From contig CAMWMT010000041.1 of the NCBI GenBank assembly GCA_947175375.1, positions 1 through 11,362 of the forward strand: a stretch of 11,362 nt of DNA, read 5' to 3'. This DNA is from an uncultured Clostridiaceae bacterium. GTDB taxonomy: Bacteria; Bacillota; Clostridia; Lachnospirales; Lachnospiraceae. Under the pieces are notes generated by a model, which was given only the letters and a program-made list of their open reading frames with translations, searched no databases and was not told the origin of the DNA. This document shows positions 5,503 to 11,362 of this stretch, in pieces. Within the stretch, counting starts at the first letter, position 1. Each line of letters begins with the position of its first letter. Position numbers and translations under genes: made by a program.

Positions 5503-6414
5503 TCATTCTTTTTTTATCTTTTTCTGACTGTTCCGATATTCAGAAGGTGTGCACCCCATGACTTTTTTAAATATTTTGCTGAAATAGCTGGTTCCTGTAA
5601 AGCCGCAGCCATATGCGATCTCTGTAACAGCCTGGTTGGTCTGCGAAAGCTCCCCCGCCGCCTTTTGTATCCGATATTCGGTCAGATAGGTAAAAGGCGT
5701 CGTGTTTAGATTTTGCGAAAAGCACCGAAGGCATTCCCTTTCACTGATGCTGGCGGATTCCGCGATCTCCCGCAGTGAGATTCGGTTCCTGTAATGTTCC
5801 TGTATATACAGCAGCATTCTCTTGATCCGTTCCTCCCCATGATTCGGCGTCACTCTGCGTGATTCCAGCATGGTCTGTACTTCCTGATACAGCAGAAACC
5901 ATGCCGAGGACAATTCATTTCTTACAATAAATTCATAGCCTGGATCTTCCCGGTCTGCCGCATCATAGGAGCGACGAAAATGCTCCAGTATGGTTCTCTG
6001 ATTGGGGTCCACCGGTTGCAGATGTATCGCTTCCAGCTCCTGGCATTCCAGCACCGGTGAAATATATTTTTGCTCATACACGCTTTTATGAAAACCCGAG
6101 AGCAGCCTTGCATCCACGATCTGATTCAGGGTGATCACCGGAATGCCTGGTATTGGTTCCTGATAATGCAGCCGGTTGGAATTGACAAAAGCCCCCTCCC
6201 CTGCAGATATAACATGACATCCATTACTGGTGGAGAGACGGTAGCTCCCCTGAAGCACCCATATAAACTCCAGATCCGGATGCCAGTGCCAGGGAACCGC
6301 TCTCCCCGGATACCGATCCATCTCCACATAACAGGCCAGATGTGGAAATGCGTCCGTCGTCTTTGGAAGCTGCTCCTCCAGATTTTCATTCAGCATCAGG
6401 GATGTTATGATCAT
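5503..6414 (-). CDS. AraC-family regulator with N-terminal cupin sensor
   Basis: This 303-residue transcription regulator has an N-terminal cupin-like ligand domain (about 25-130), with WHWHPDLEFIWVLQGSYRL (42-60) supplying the usual histidines and the GxY strand. The C-terminal AraC DNA-binding domain (about 195-298) carries two helix-turn-helices: ISLREIAESASISERECLR (212-230) and VTEIAYGCGFTGTSYFSKIF (263-282), followed by GCTPSEYR (287-294), the family signature. Such proteins usually activate nearby sugar or stress genes on binding a small molecule. No transport or catabolic gene is adjacent, so the ligand is unknown. AGGAGG about 8 bases upstream fixes the start at 6414. The gene is divergent from the 82-residue protein gene and may control it; the DUF1540 gene follows on the same strand. 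Confidence 0.93.
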   Translation of the reverse strand: MIITSLMLNENLEEQLPKTTDAFPHLACYVEMDRYPGRAVPWHWHPDLEFIWVLQGSYRLSTSNGCHVISAGEGAFVNSNRLHYQEPIPGIPVITLNQIVDARLLSGFHKSVYEQKYISPVLECQELEAIHLQPVDPNQRTILEHFRRSYDAADREDPGYEFIVRNELSSAWFLLYQEVQTMLESRRVTPNHGEERIKRMLLYIQEHYRNRISLREIAESASISERECLRCFSQNLNTTPFTYLTEYRIQKAAGELSQTNQAVTEIAYGCGFTGTSYFSKIFKKVMGCTPSEYRNSQKKIKKE

Positions 6415-6492
6415 ATCGCCATCCTCCTTTGTTTTTTGGCCGGATCGTTATAGATTTTGTCTCTATCTGTGCTGTTTTTCATCCGTTTTAGC

Positions 6493-6527
6493 GATATAAT
6501 TATATCATCAAAGAAAACAGACAACAA
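6493..6527. promoter_or_regulatory. Divergent promoter region with 14-bp palindrome
   Basis: GATATAATTATATC (6493-6506) is a perfect palindrome that contains TATAAT on both strands. On the minus strand TTGTTG (6527-6522), 17 bases and TATAAT (6504-6499) make a good promoter for the AraC gene, with a leader of about 78 bases. On the plus strand TATAAT (6495-6500) would serve the 82-residue gene but has only a weak -35 (CTGTTT at 6472-6477), which suits a gene needing an activator. The overlap implies the two promoters compete. Confidence 0.5.
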
Positions 6528-6582
6528 TCCTTTTCCGAAGGAATTCCAGGAAAACGGATAGAAAAAGACAAGGAGGAGCTGT

Positions 6583-6831
6583 ATGAAGGTTTATAACATT
6601 CACAATGGAAAAGAATTTTTTAAAAAGATCGCTGCCTGCGAAGGCATGGTAGAGCTGGTAAATGAAAAGGGCGAACGCCTGCAGCTCACTAAGGGCATGC
6701 CGGATCCGTCCACTCTGCCCATGATGTATTTTGACGGCGCAATCCGTGAGATGGAACTGTTCTTCCAGAATCAGAAGGACTGTACCAGGATTCTTCATTA
6801 TCTGATGAATAAACGGCATCTTGCTGCCTGA
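6583..6831 (+). CDS. Conserved-looking small protein of unknown function
   Basis: The 82-residue soluble protein starts MKVYNIHNGKEFFKKIAACE. AAGGAGGAG lies 6 bases or so upstream of the ATG, and a clear intrinsic terminator follows 23 bases after the stop, so it is a real single-gene unit. I do not recognise a named domain. It has a mixed start (VYNIHNGKEFF), a central strand pair (GMVELVNEKGERLQL), a segment MPDPSTLPMMYFDGAIREME, and a helical end (CTRILHYLMNKRHL). There is no signal peptide, membrane segment or metal motif. It lies between the AraC regulator and the SOS polymerase cassette. It could be a target of the AraC protein, because the two share a divergent promoter region, or an accessory of the polymerase cassette, but the terminator separates it from the latter. 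Function unassigned. Confidence 0.85.
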   Translation: MKVYNIHNGKEFFKKIAACEGMVELVNEKGERLQLTKGMPDPSTLPMMYFDGAIREMELFFQNQKDCTRILHYLMNKRHLAA

Positions 6832-6853
6832 CCTGTTTTTGCTCCCAACATAA

Positions 6854-6897
6854 GGAGCTGCCATCCGGTATTTCTCCGGACGACAGCTTCTTTTTTT
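6854..6897 (+). terminator. Intrinsic terminator after the 82-residue gene
   Basis: GGAGCTG (6854-6860) pairs with CAGCTTC (6884-6890) with one G-U pair. After a mismatch, CATCCGG (6862-6868) pairs with CCGGACG (6876-6882) with one internal mismatch, and the loop is TATTTCT. Seven T residues (6891-6897) follow directly. This is the clearest terminator in the window. Confidence 0.9.
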
Positions 6898-6975
6898 ACT
6901 TTCTGTCGGAATATCCCTTCTGAATATATAGTCAGTCATGCCAGGAATAAAATATACTGGATTTTATAAAAATAT

Positions 6976-7005
6976 CTAACACTCGAACAAATATTCTGCT
7001 ATAAT
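6976..7005 (+). promoter_or_regulatory. SOS-type promoter of the polymerase-YolD unit with LexA box
   Basis: TATAAT (7000-7005) is a perfect -10; CTAACA (6976-6981) lies 18 bases upstream as a fair -35. Between them GAAC-AAAT-ATTC (6985-6996), preceded by C, matches the Bacillota LexA box (CGAAC-N4-GTTCG type) with one change in the second core half-site. A repressor sitting between -35 and -10 would block transcription until DNA damage. The site identity is a pattern match supported by the downstream gene type. Confidence 0.7.
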
Positions 7006-7071
7006 ATCTTTATCATCTTATTTCAGAAATAACGCATCCGGACACGATGCTGACGGACGAGGAGGAACCAC

Positions 7072-8601
7072 ATGGACAAAGACCAGCACATCTATATCGC
7101 CATCGACCTGAAATCCTTCTATGCTTCCGTGGAGTGCATCGAACGACGGCTGAATCCTCTCACCACACATCTGGTCGTAGCAGATGCCAGAAGGACGGAG
7201 AAGACCATCTGCCTTGCCGTGTCTCCTTCCCTGAAAGCTTACGGCATCTCCGGCAGAGCCAGACTGTTCGAGGTCGTACAGAGAGTCAGAGAAATAAATG
7301 CAGAACGAAAATGCAAAGCTCCTGGCGGTCAGTTTACCGGATCTTCTTATCATGTCCGGGAACTGAAAGAACACCCAGAACTGGAGCTTTCCTATATCGC
7401 AGCTCCGCCCCGGATGGCTTTCTATATTGACTATAGTACCAGAATCTACAATACTTATCTGAAATATATCGCACCCGAAGATATCCATGTCTATTCCATC
7501 GACGAGGTATTCATGGATGTGACTCAATATCTGGATACCTACCGGCTGACCCCCAGAGAATTGGCTGCGAAAATCATACAGGATGTACTGGATACCACGG
7601 GCATCACTGCGGCTGCCGGAATCGGAACTAACCTGTATCTGTGCAAAGTAGCCATGGATATTGTAGCCAAACATGTGGAACCAGATCAAAATGGAGTACG
7701 CATCGCAGAACTGGATGAGATGAAATACCGGAAGCTTCTGTGGAACCACCAGCCTTTGACGGATTTCTGGAGAGTCGGACGTGGTTATCAGAAAAAACTG
7801 GAAGCCGTCGGGCTCTTTACCATGGGAGATATCGCCCGCTGTTCCCTGGGAGGCGATCAGGATTACCATAATGAAGATCTTCTGTATCAGCTGTTCGGCA
7901 TTAACGCAGAGCTACTCATCGACCACGCCTGGGGATGGGAACCCACGACCATTGATCTGATCAAAGCCTATAAACCGGAGAATAACAGCATCTGTTCCGG
8001 ACAGGTGCTCCAGTGCCCCTATGACTTTTCCAAAGGAAGGCTGATCGTCCATGAGATGACCGATCTGCTCGCCCTGGAGCTTGTGGATAAGCGGCTGGTC
8101 ACCGACCAGCTGACCCTGACCATCGGCTATGACCGGGATAACCTGACCGATCCCGGTATCCGAAAAAATTACAAGGGCGAAGTCACCACTGACCGTTATG
8201 GCAGAAAGGTCCCCAAACACGCCCACGGCACTGTCAACCTGGATCGTCAGACTTCCTCCACACAGCTGATTACGGATGCTGTTCTGGACCTGTACGATCG
8301 GATCGTCAACCCCAGGCTGTTTCTGCGCCGGGTGACCATCAGTGCCAACCATCTGGTGGATGAATCCGAGGCGGTCATCACCACATCCTACGAACAGCTA
8401 GATCTCTTTACCGATTATGTTGCACTGGAGAAAAAGAAGAAAGAGGAAGAAGCCAGACTTTCCAAAGAACGCAGACTGCAGGAAGCCATGCTGTCTGTAA
8501 AGAAGAAATACGGGAAAAACGCAATCCTGAAAGGCATGAACCTGCAGGAAGGTGCCACAACCTTGGAACGCAACCGCCAGATCGGAGGACACAAAGCATG
8601 A
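7072..8601 (+). CDS. Y-family translesion DNA polymerase (UmuC/UvrX-like)
   Basis: The protein belongs to the ImpB/MucB/SamB (Y-family) polymerases, which copy damaged DNA with low fidelity. AIDLKSFYASVE (10-21) holds the first catalytic aspartate D12 and the probable steric-gate Y17. YSIDEVFMDVT (141-151) holds D144 and E145. The palm and fingers occupy about 1-230, with helix-hairpin-helix-like WRVGRGYQKKLEAVGLFTMG around 230-250 and the little-finger domain about 310-450. A charged segment (KKKKEEEARLSKERRL, about 455-472) probably forms a coiled coil. At 509 residues it is longer than DinB and fits the UvrX-type branch found on Bacillota chromosomes, phages and plasmids. The start at 7072 has GAGGAGGA just upstream. 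It overlaps yolD by four bases and sits behind a LexA box, so DNA-damage induction is expected. Active-site residues look intact. Confidence 0.93.
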   Translation: MDKDQHIYIAIDLKSFYASVECIERRLNPLTTHLVVADARRTEKTICLAVSPSLKAYGISGRARLFEVVQRVREINAERKCKAPGGQFTGSSYHVRELKEHPELELSYIAAPPRMAFYIDYSTRIYNTYLKYIAPEDIHVYSIDEVFMDVTQYLDTYRLTPRELAAKIIQDVLDTTGITAAAGIGTNLYLCKVAMDIVAKHVEPDQNGVRIAELDEMKYRKLLWNHQPLTDFWRVGRGYQKKLEAVGLFTMGDIARCSLGGDQDYHNEDLLYQLFGINAELLIDHAWGWEPTTIDLIKAYKPENNSICSGQVLQCPYDFSKGRLIVHEMTDLLALELVDKRLVTDQLTLTIGYDRDNLTDPGIRKNYKGEVTTDRYGRKVPKHAHGTVNLDRQTSSTQLITDAVLDLYDRIVNPRLFLRRVTISANHLVDESEAVITTSYEQLDLFTDYVALEKKKKEEEARLSKERRLQEAMLSVKKKYGKNAILKGMNLQEGATTLERNRQIGGHKA

Positions 8602-9026
8602 GTCTTAGAAACGAACATAACTATGATGATATCATCCACCTACCCCACCATGTATCTAAAAAACATCCACAGATGTCGCCTATGAACCGGGCTGCACAGT
8701 TCTCACCCTTTGCAGCGCTTACCGGGCACGGCGCCGCCATCCGGGAAACTGCCAGACTGACCGATGAGTTTATCGAGTTGGAGGAAGATCAGAAGGAGCA
8801 GTTGGATGAACAGCTTCAGCAGATCCGGGAAAATCTTCCGAAGAATCCGGAAGTGGAGATTATATATTTCCAGCCGGACCGGAGGAAGGATGGAGGATCT
8901 TATGTAACAATCAGAGGAACAGTCAGGCAGATCGATGAATATCGCCGCCAGATCCTCTTCACTGACGGAACAGCTATCCCGATGGATACACTTTTCTCTA
9001 TTGCACAGGCTGATGATCTGCCATAA
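8598..9026 (+). CDS. YolD-like protein
   Basis: The 142-residue protein carries the YolD-like signature HPQMSPMNRAAQFSPFAAL (23-41) near its N-terminus, then an acidic, glutamine-rich helix (about 54-78) and a beta-rich C-terminal part with GGSYVTIRGTVRQID and DGTAIPMDTLFSI. YolD-like proteins are regularly encoded next to Y-family polymerases in Bacillota and are thought to act as their UmuD-like partner or regulator. There is no LexA/UmuD-type Ser-Lys peptidase motif here. The start codon overlaps the polymerase stop (ATGA), so translation is coupled, with GGAGGA upstream within the polymerase gene. The family assignment is firm; the molecular role is inferred from family context. Confidence 0.9.
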   Translation: MSLRNEHNYDDIIHLPHHVSKKHPQMSPMNRAAQFSPFAALTGHGAAIRETARLTDEFIELEEDQKEQLDEQLQQIRENLPKNPEVEIIYFQPDRRKDGGSYVTIRGTVRQIDEYRRQILFTDGTAIPMDTLFSIAQADDLP

Positions 9027-9042
9027 AGAATTCCATTTTCAT

Positions 9043-9071
9043 CAGGATTCTCCAAACTCGGCGGAATCCTG
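9043..9071 (+). terminator. Probable terminator of the polymerase-YolD unit
   Basis: CAGGATTC (9043-9050) and GAATCCTG (9064-9071) form a perfect 8-bp stem with a 13-base loop, 17 bases after the YolD stop codon. The following TTCAGTGTTCATTTTT is T-rich but interrupted, so efficiency is uncertain. Confidence 0.6.
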
Positions 9072-9112
9072 TTCAGTGTTCATTTTTGCCAGCCCCATAC
9101 CATGACTATCAC

Positions 9113-9152
9113 AAAAGACCCTGAAGTAAGATGTCAATCCCACTTCAGGGTC
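9113..9152 (-). terminator. Terminator of purL
   Basis: GACCCTGAAGT (9117-9127) and ACTTCAGGGTC (9142-9152) form a perfect 11-bp stem with a 14-base loop. Read on the minus strand it lies 14 bases after the purL stop and is followed by TTTTGTG, as expected for an intrinsic terminator. On the plus strand no T tract follows. Confidence 0.8.
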
Positions 9153-9165
9153 CTGTTACTGTAGC

Positions 9166-11362
9166 CTATCTGAAATACTCCACGCCCGATTCAAAGAGCT
9201 TCATATCCTGCTCTCCATAGATATTGATGGCTACTGCCTCGCCACGGCGCTCGGAATGTCCCATCTTGCCAAGGATCCTTCCGTCCGGGCTGGTGATGCC
9301 TTCTATGGATGCGTAAGAGCCGTTCACATTCCACTCTTCGTCCATGGTCGGATTGCCCTCAAGGTCCACATATTGGGTAGCTACCTGGCCGTTTGCAAAC
9401 AGCTTATCAATCCACTCCTTCGGAGCCACGAAACGTCCTTCTCCGTGAGAAGCAGGAATGACGTAGGTTCCGCCCAGTTTTGCGCCGGAAAGCCACGGGG
9501 ACTTGTCCGTAACCACTTTCGTGTAGACCATCCGGGAGATATGCCGGTTGATCGTGTTGAAGGTCAGAGTCGGAGAATCCGCGGTCTGCCCCACGATCTC
9601 CCCATGCGGCAGGAGTCCCAGCTTGACCAGTGCCTGGAAACCGTTGCAGATACCGAGAGCAAGTCCGTCTCTTTCATTCAGAAGCTTCATGACCGCCTCC
9701 TTGATCTTCTCGTTCTGGAAGGCTGTCGCGAAGAATTTGGCAGAGCCATCCGGCTCATCACCTGCGGAAAATCCGCCCGGGAACATGATGATCTGCGCCT
9801 GACTGATGGCTTTCTCAAAGGCATCCACGGACTCCCGGATATCGCTCTCGCTCAGATTCCGGAAGATTTTCGTCACCACATCCGCACCGGCACGCTCAAA
9901 TGCCTTCGTGCTGTCATATTCGCAGTTGGTGCCCGGAAATACGGGAATGAAAACCGTCGGTTTTGCCACTTTATTTTTACATACATAGATACGATCGGTA
10001 TGGTAGACCGGCGTATCCAGAATCTCTTTATTCTTTACTGCTACAGTCGGAAATACTTTTTCCAGTGTTCCGCTCCATGCCGCCAGCGCTTCCTCCATGG
10101 AGATGGATACATTTCCATAAGAGAAGCCACTCTCTGTCACTTCACCGATCAACGTATAAGTAATCGACAGTTCGCCGACCTTTCCATCCGGAACTTCTGC
10201 CACAATCCAGCCAAATCCCGGCGCAAAAGCATCTCTCGGATCCAGATTGTGCTCCAGCTTCACACCCAGCTTATTTCCGAAGGCCATCTTGCTGACCGCC
10301 GCGATGACGCCGTGCGCATCCAGTGCATAAGCGGAGATGATCTTTCCTGCCTTCACATCCTCGAAGAATTTCCTGTACAGATCCATAGCCTGTGCATAGT
10401 CCGGAAGGTCATAGTCATTCCGGTCGACTTTCAGAAGGACCAGCTTGCTGCCCGCCTGTTTCAGTTCCGGCGTGATGATATGCTTATGGCTGGCGATATC
10501 CACCGCGAAAGATACCAGCGTCGGCGGTACATCGATATCATTGAAAGTGCCGGACATGCTGTCCTTTCCTCCGATTGAAGGCAATCCGAATCCAAGCTGT
10601 GCGCTGTACGCGCCCAGGAGCGCCGCAAAAGGCTGGCTCCAGCGATGGGGATCTTCTGTCATCCTGCGGAAATATTCCTGGAACGTAAAACGGATCCTGC
10701 TGTAGTCTCCGCCGGACGCCACGATCTTTGCCACGGATTCCAGCACCGCATATACAGCCCCATGATAAGGGGACCAGCTCGACAAGTACGGGTCAAAACC
10801 ATAGCTCATCATGGTAACGGTATCGGTCTTTCCCTTCAGCACTGGCAGCTTCGCCACCATAGTCTGGGTCTCCGTCAGCTGGTATCTGCCGCCATAGGGC
10901 ATGAACACGCTGCCCGCGCCGATAGAACCGTCGAACATCTCTACCAGACCCTTCTGGGAACACACATTCAGATCTTTCAGCGTATTCAGCCAGGCTTCTC
11001 TCACATCCCCGACTTCTTTTCTTACAAAATATTTATCTTCTTCCGACGGCATGTCCACTGCCACCGCTGTCTCCTGATGAGCGCCGTTGGTATCCAGGAA
11101 TGCACGGGAAATATTGACGATCTCTTTGCCTCTCCATTTAAGGACCAGTCTCGGGGACTCTGTTACCTCTGCCACGCAGACGGATTCTAGATTTTCTTCC
11201 GCCGCATAGCCCATAAATTCCTCAACATCCTTCGGGTCCACGACTACAGCCATACGCTCCTGGGATTCGGAGATGGCGATCTCCGTGCCGTCAAGACCCG
11301 CGTATTTCTTCGGCACCTTGTCCAGATCCACGACCAGACCGTCCGCCAGCTCGCCGATCGCC
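9166..11362 (-). CDS. purL: Phosphoribosylformylglycinamidine synthase, C-terminal part
   Basis: PurL converts formylglycinamide ribonucleotide, glutamine and ATP to formylglycinamidine ribonucleotide in purine synthesis. The frame is open to the right edge, so the 5' part is outside the window; about 732 codons are visible, of roughly 1,250 expected for the large single-chain form. The visible part covers the end of the first AIRS half, the second AIRS half with GLPSIGGKDSMSGTF, and a C-terminal class I glutamine amidotransferase domain starting near VFIPVFPGTNCEYDS. The triad is a Cys in GICNGF (codon 9646-9648) and His and Glu in GHSER (codons 9256-9258 and 9250-9252), about 130 residues apart, close to the spacing in characterised PurL. 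The enzyme looks intact in this part. It converges on the SOS cassette and ends in its own terminator. A GTG at 11331 is an internal valine, not a start. Confidence 0.95.
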   Translation of the reverse strand, partial: AIGELADGLVVDLDKVPKKYAGLDGTEIAISESQERMAVVVDPKDVEEFMGYAAEENLESVCVAEVTESPRLVLKWRGKEIVNISRAFLDTNGAHQETAVAVDMPSEEDKYFVRKEVGDVREAWLNTLKDLNVCSQKGLVEMFDGSIGAGSVFMPYGGRYQLTETQTMVAKLPVLKGKTDTVTMMSYGFDPYLSSWSPYHGAVYAVLESVAKIVASGGDYSRIRFTFQEYFRRMTEDPHRWSQPFAALLGAYSAQLGFGLPSIGGKDSMSGTFNDIDVPPTLVSFAVDIASHKHIITPELKQAGSKLVLLKVDRNDYDLPDYAQAMDLYRKFFEDVKAGKIISAYALDAHGVIAAVSKMAFGNKLGVKLEHNLDPRDAFAPGFGWIVAEVPDGKVGELSITYTLIGEVTESGFSYGNVSISMEEALAAWSGTLEKVFPTVAVKNKEILDTPVYHTDRIYVCKNKVAKPTVFIPVFPGTNCEYDSTKAFERAGADVVTKIFRNLSESDIRESVDAFEKAISQAQIIMFPGGFSAGDEPDGSAKFFATAFQNEKIKEAVMKLLNERDGLALGICNGFQALVKLGLLPHGEIVGQTADSPTLTFNTINRHISRMVYTKVVTDKSPWLSGAKLGGTYVIPASHGEGRFVAPKEWIDKLFANGQVATQYVDLEGNPTMDEEWNVNGSYASIEGITSPDGRILGKMGHSERRGEAVAINIYGEQDMKLFESGVEYFR

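Noticed and set aside
7018..7869. 283-codon minus-strand ORF opposite the polymerase
   Set aside because: It is antisense to the polymerase active-site region and would run through the SOS promoter; no ribosome site or family was seen.
9256..10578. 440-codon plus-strand ORF opposite purL
   Set aside because: It is a shadow of the highly conserved purL frame on the other strand, with no ribosome site and no recognisable family.
11329..11331. GTG as start codon of purL
   Set aside because: The frame continues upstream without a stop to the window edge, and the large PurL form needs several hundred more N-terminal residues, so the gene is truncated by the window and this GTG is an internal valine.

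Overview
The window looks like chromosomal DNA of a low-to-middle G+C Bacillota, most likely a Lachnospiraceae-type Clostridium relative. The reasons are consistent AGGAGG-type ribosome binding sites, a two-repeat DUF1540 cysteine-rich protein, a Y-family polymerase paired with a YolD-like protein under a Bacillota-type LexA box, and a large single-chain PurL. This taxonomic call is inference; no rRNA or tRNA gene is present to confirm it.

Left part (1-5016). The start of an XRE-type repressor gene runs off the left edge on the minus strand, with a perfect 7-bp dyad next to its probable -35. Facing away from it, a strong promoter (TTGACT, 17 bp, TATACT) starts a plus-strand unit. This unit holds a 28-codon leader ORF with an excellent Shine-Dalgarno, a structured leader with a terminator-like hairpin, rtcB (3'-phosphate RNA ligase), a 205-base intergenic stretch with nested inverted repeats, a 59-residue CCCH-like zinc-finger protein, a MoxR-type AAA+ ATPase that overlaps it by one base, and a 617-residue zincin/VWA protein (DUF2201 type). 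This last protein carries two copies of the zincin domain, the first with a broken HExxH motif. An RNA ligase, a possible RNA-binding finger, an AAA+ ATPase and a metallopeptidase-VWA partner in one apparent operon is the most interesting system here. It recalls the known pairing of RtcB with the VWA-containing Ro60/Rsr protein in other bacteria, but the proteins differ.

Middle part (5017-6831). After two hairpins come two minus-strand genes: a DUF1540 metal-binding-type protein and, upstream of it, a cupin-AraC transcription regulator. The AraC gene is divergent from an 82-residue protein of unknown function, and the two share a promoter region centred on a 14-bp palindrome. The small gene ends in a clear intrinsic terminator.

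Right part (6898-11362). A promoter with a near-consensus LexA box between -35 and -10 drives a Y-family (UmuC/UvrX-like) DNA polymerase and a 4-base-overlapping YolD-like protein, an SOS translesion-synthesis cassette. This unit converges on purL (phosphoribosylformylglycinamidine synthase), of which only the C-terminal 732 or so codons lie in the window, including the glutaminase domain with its Cys/His/Glu triad. A hairpin terminator for each unit separates the two. No CRISPR array, transposase, integrase, rRNA or tRNA gene was seen.
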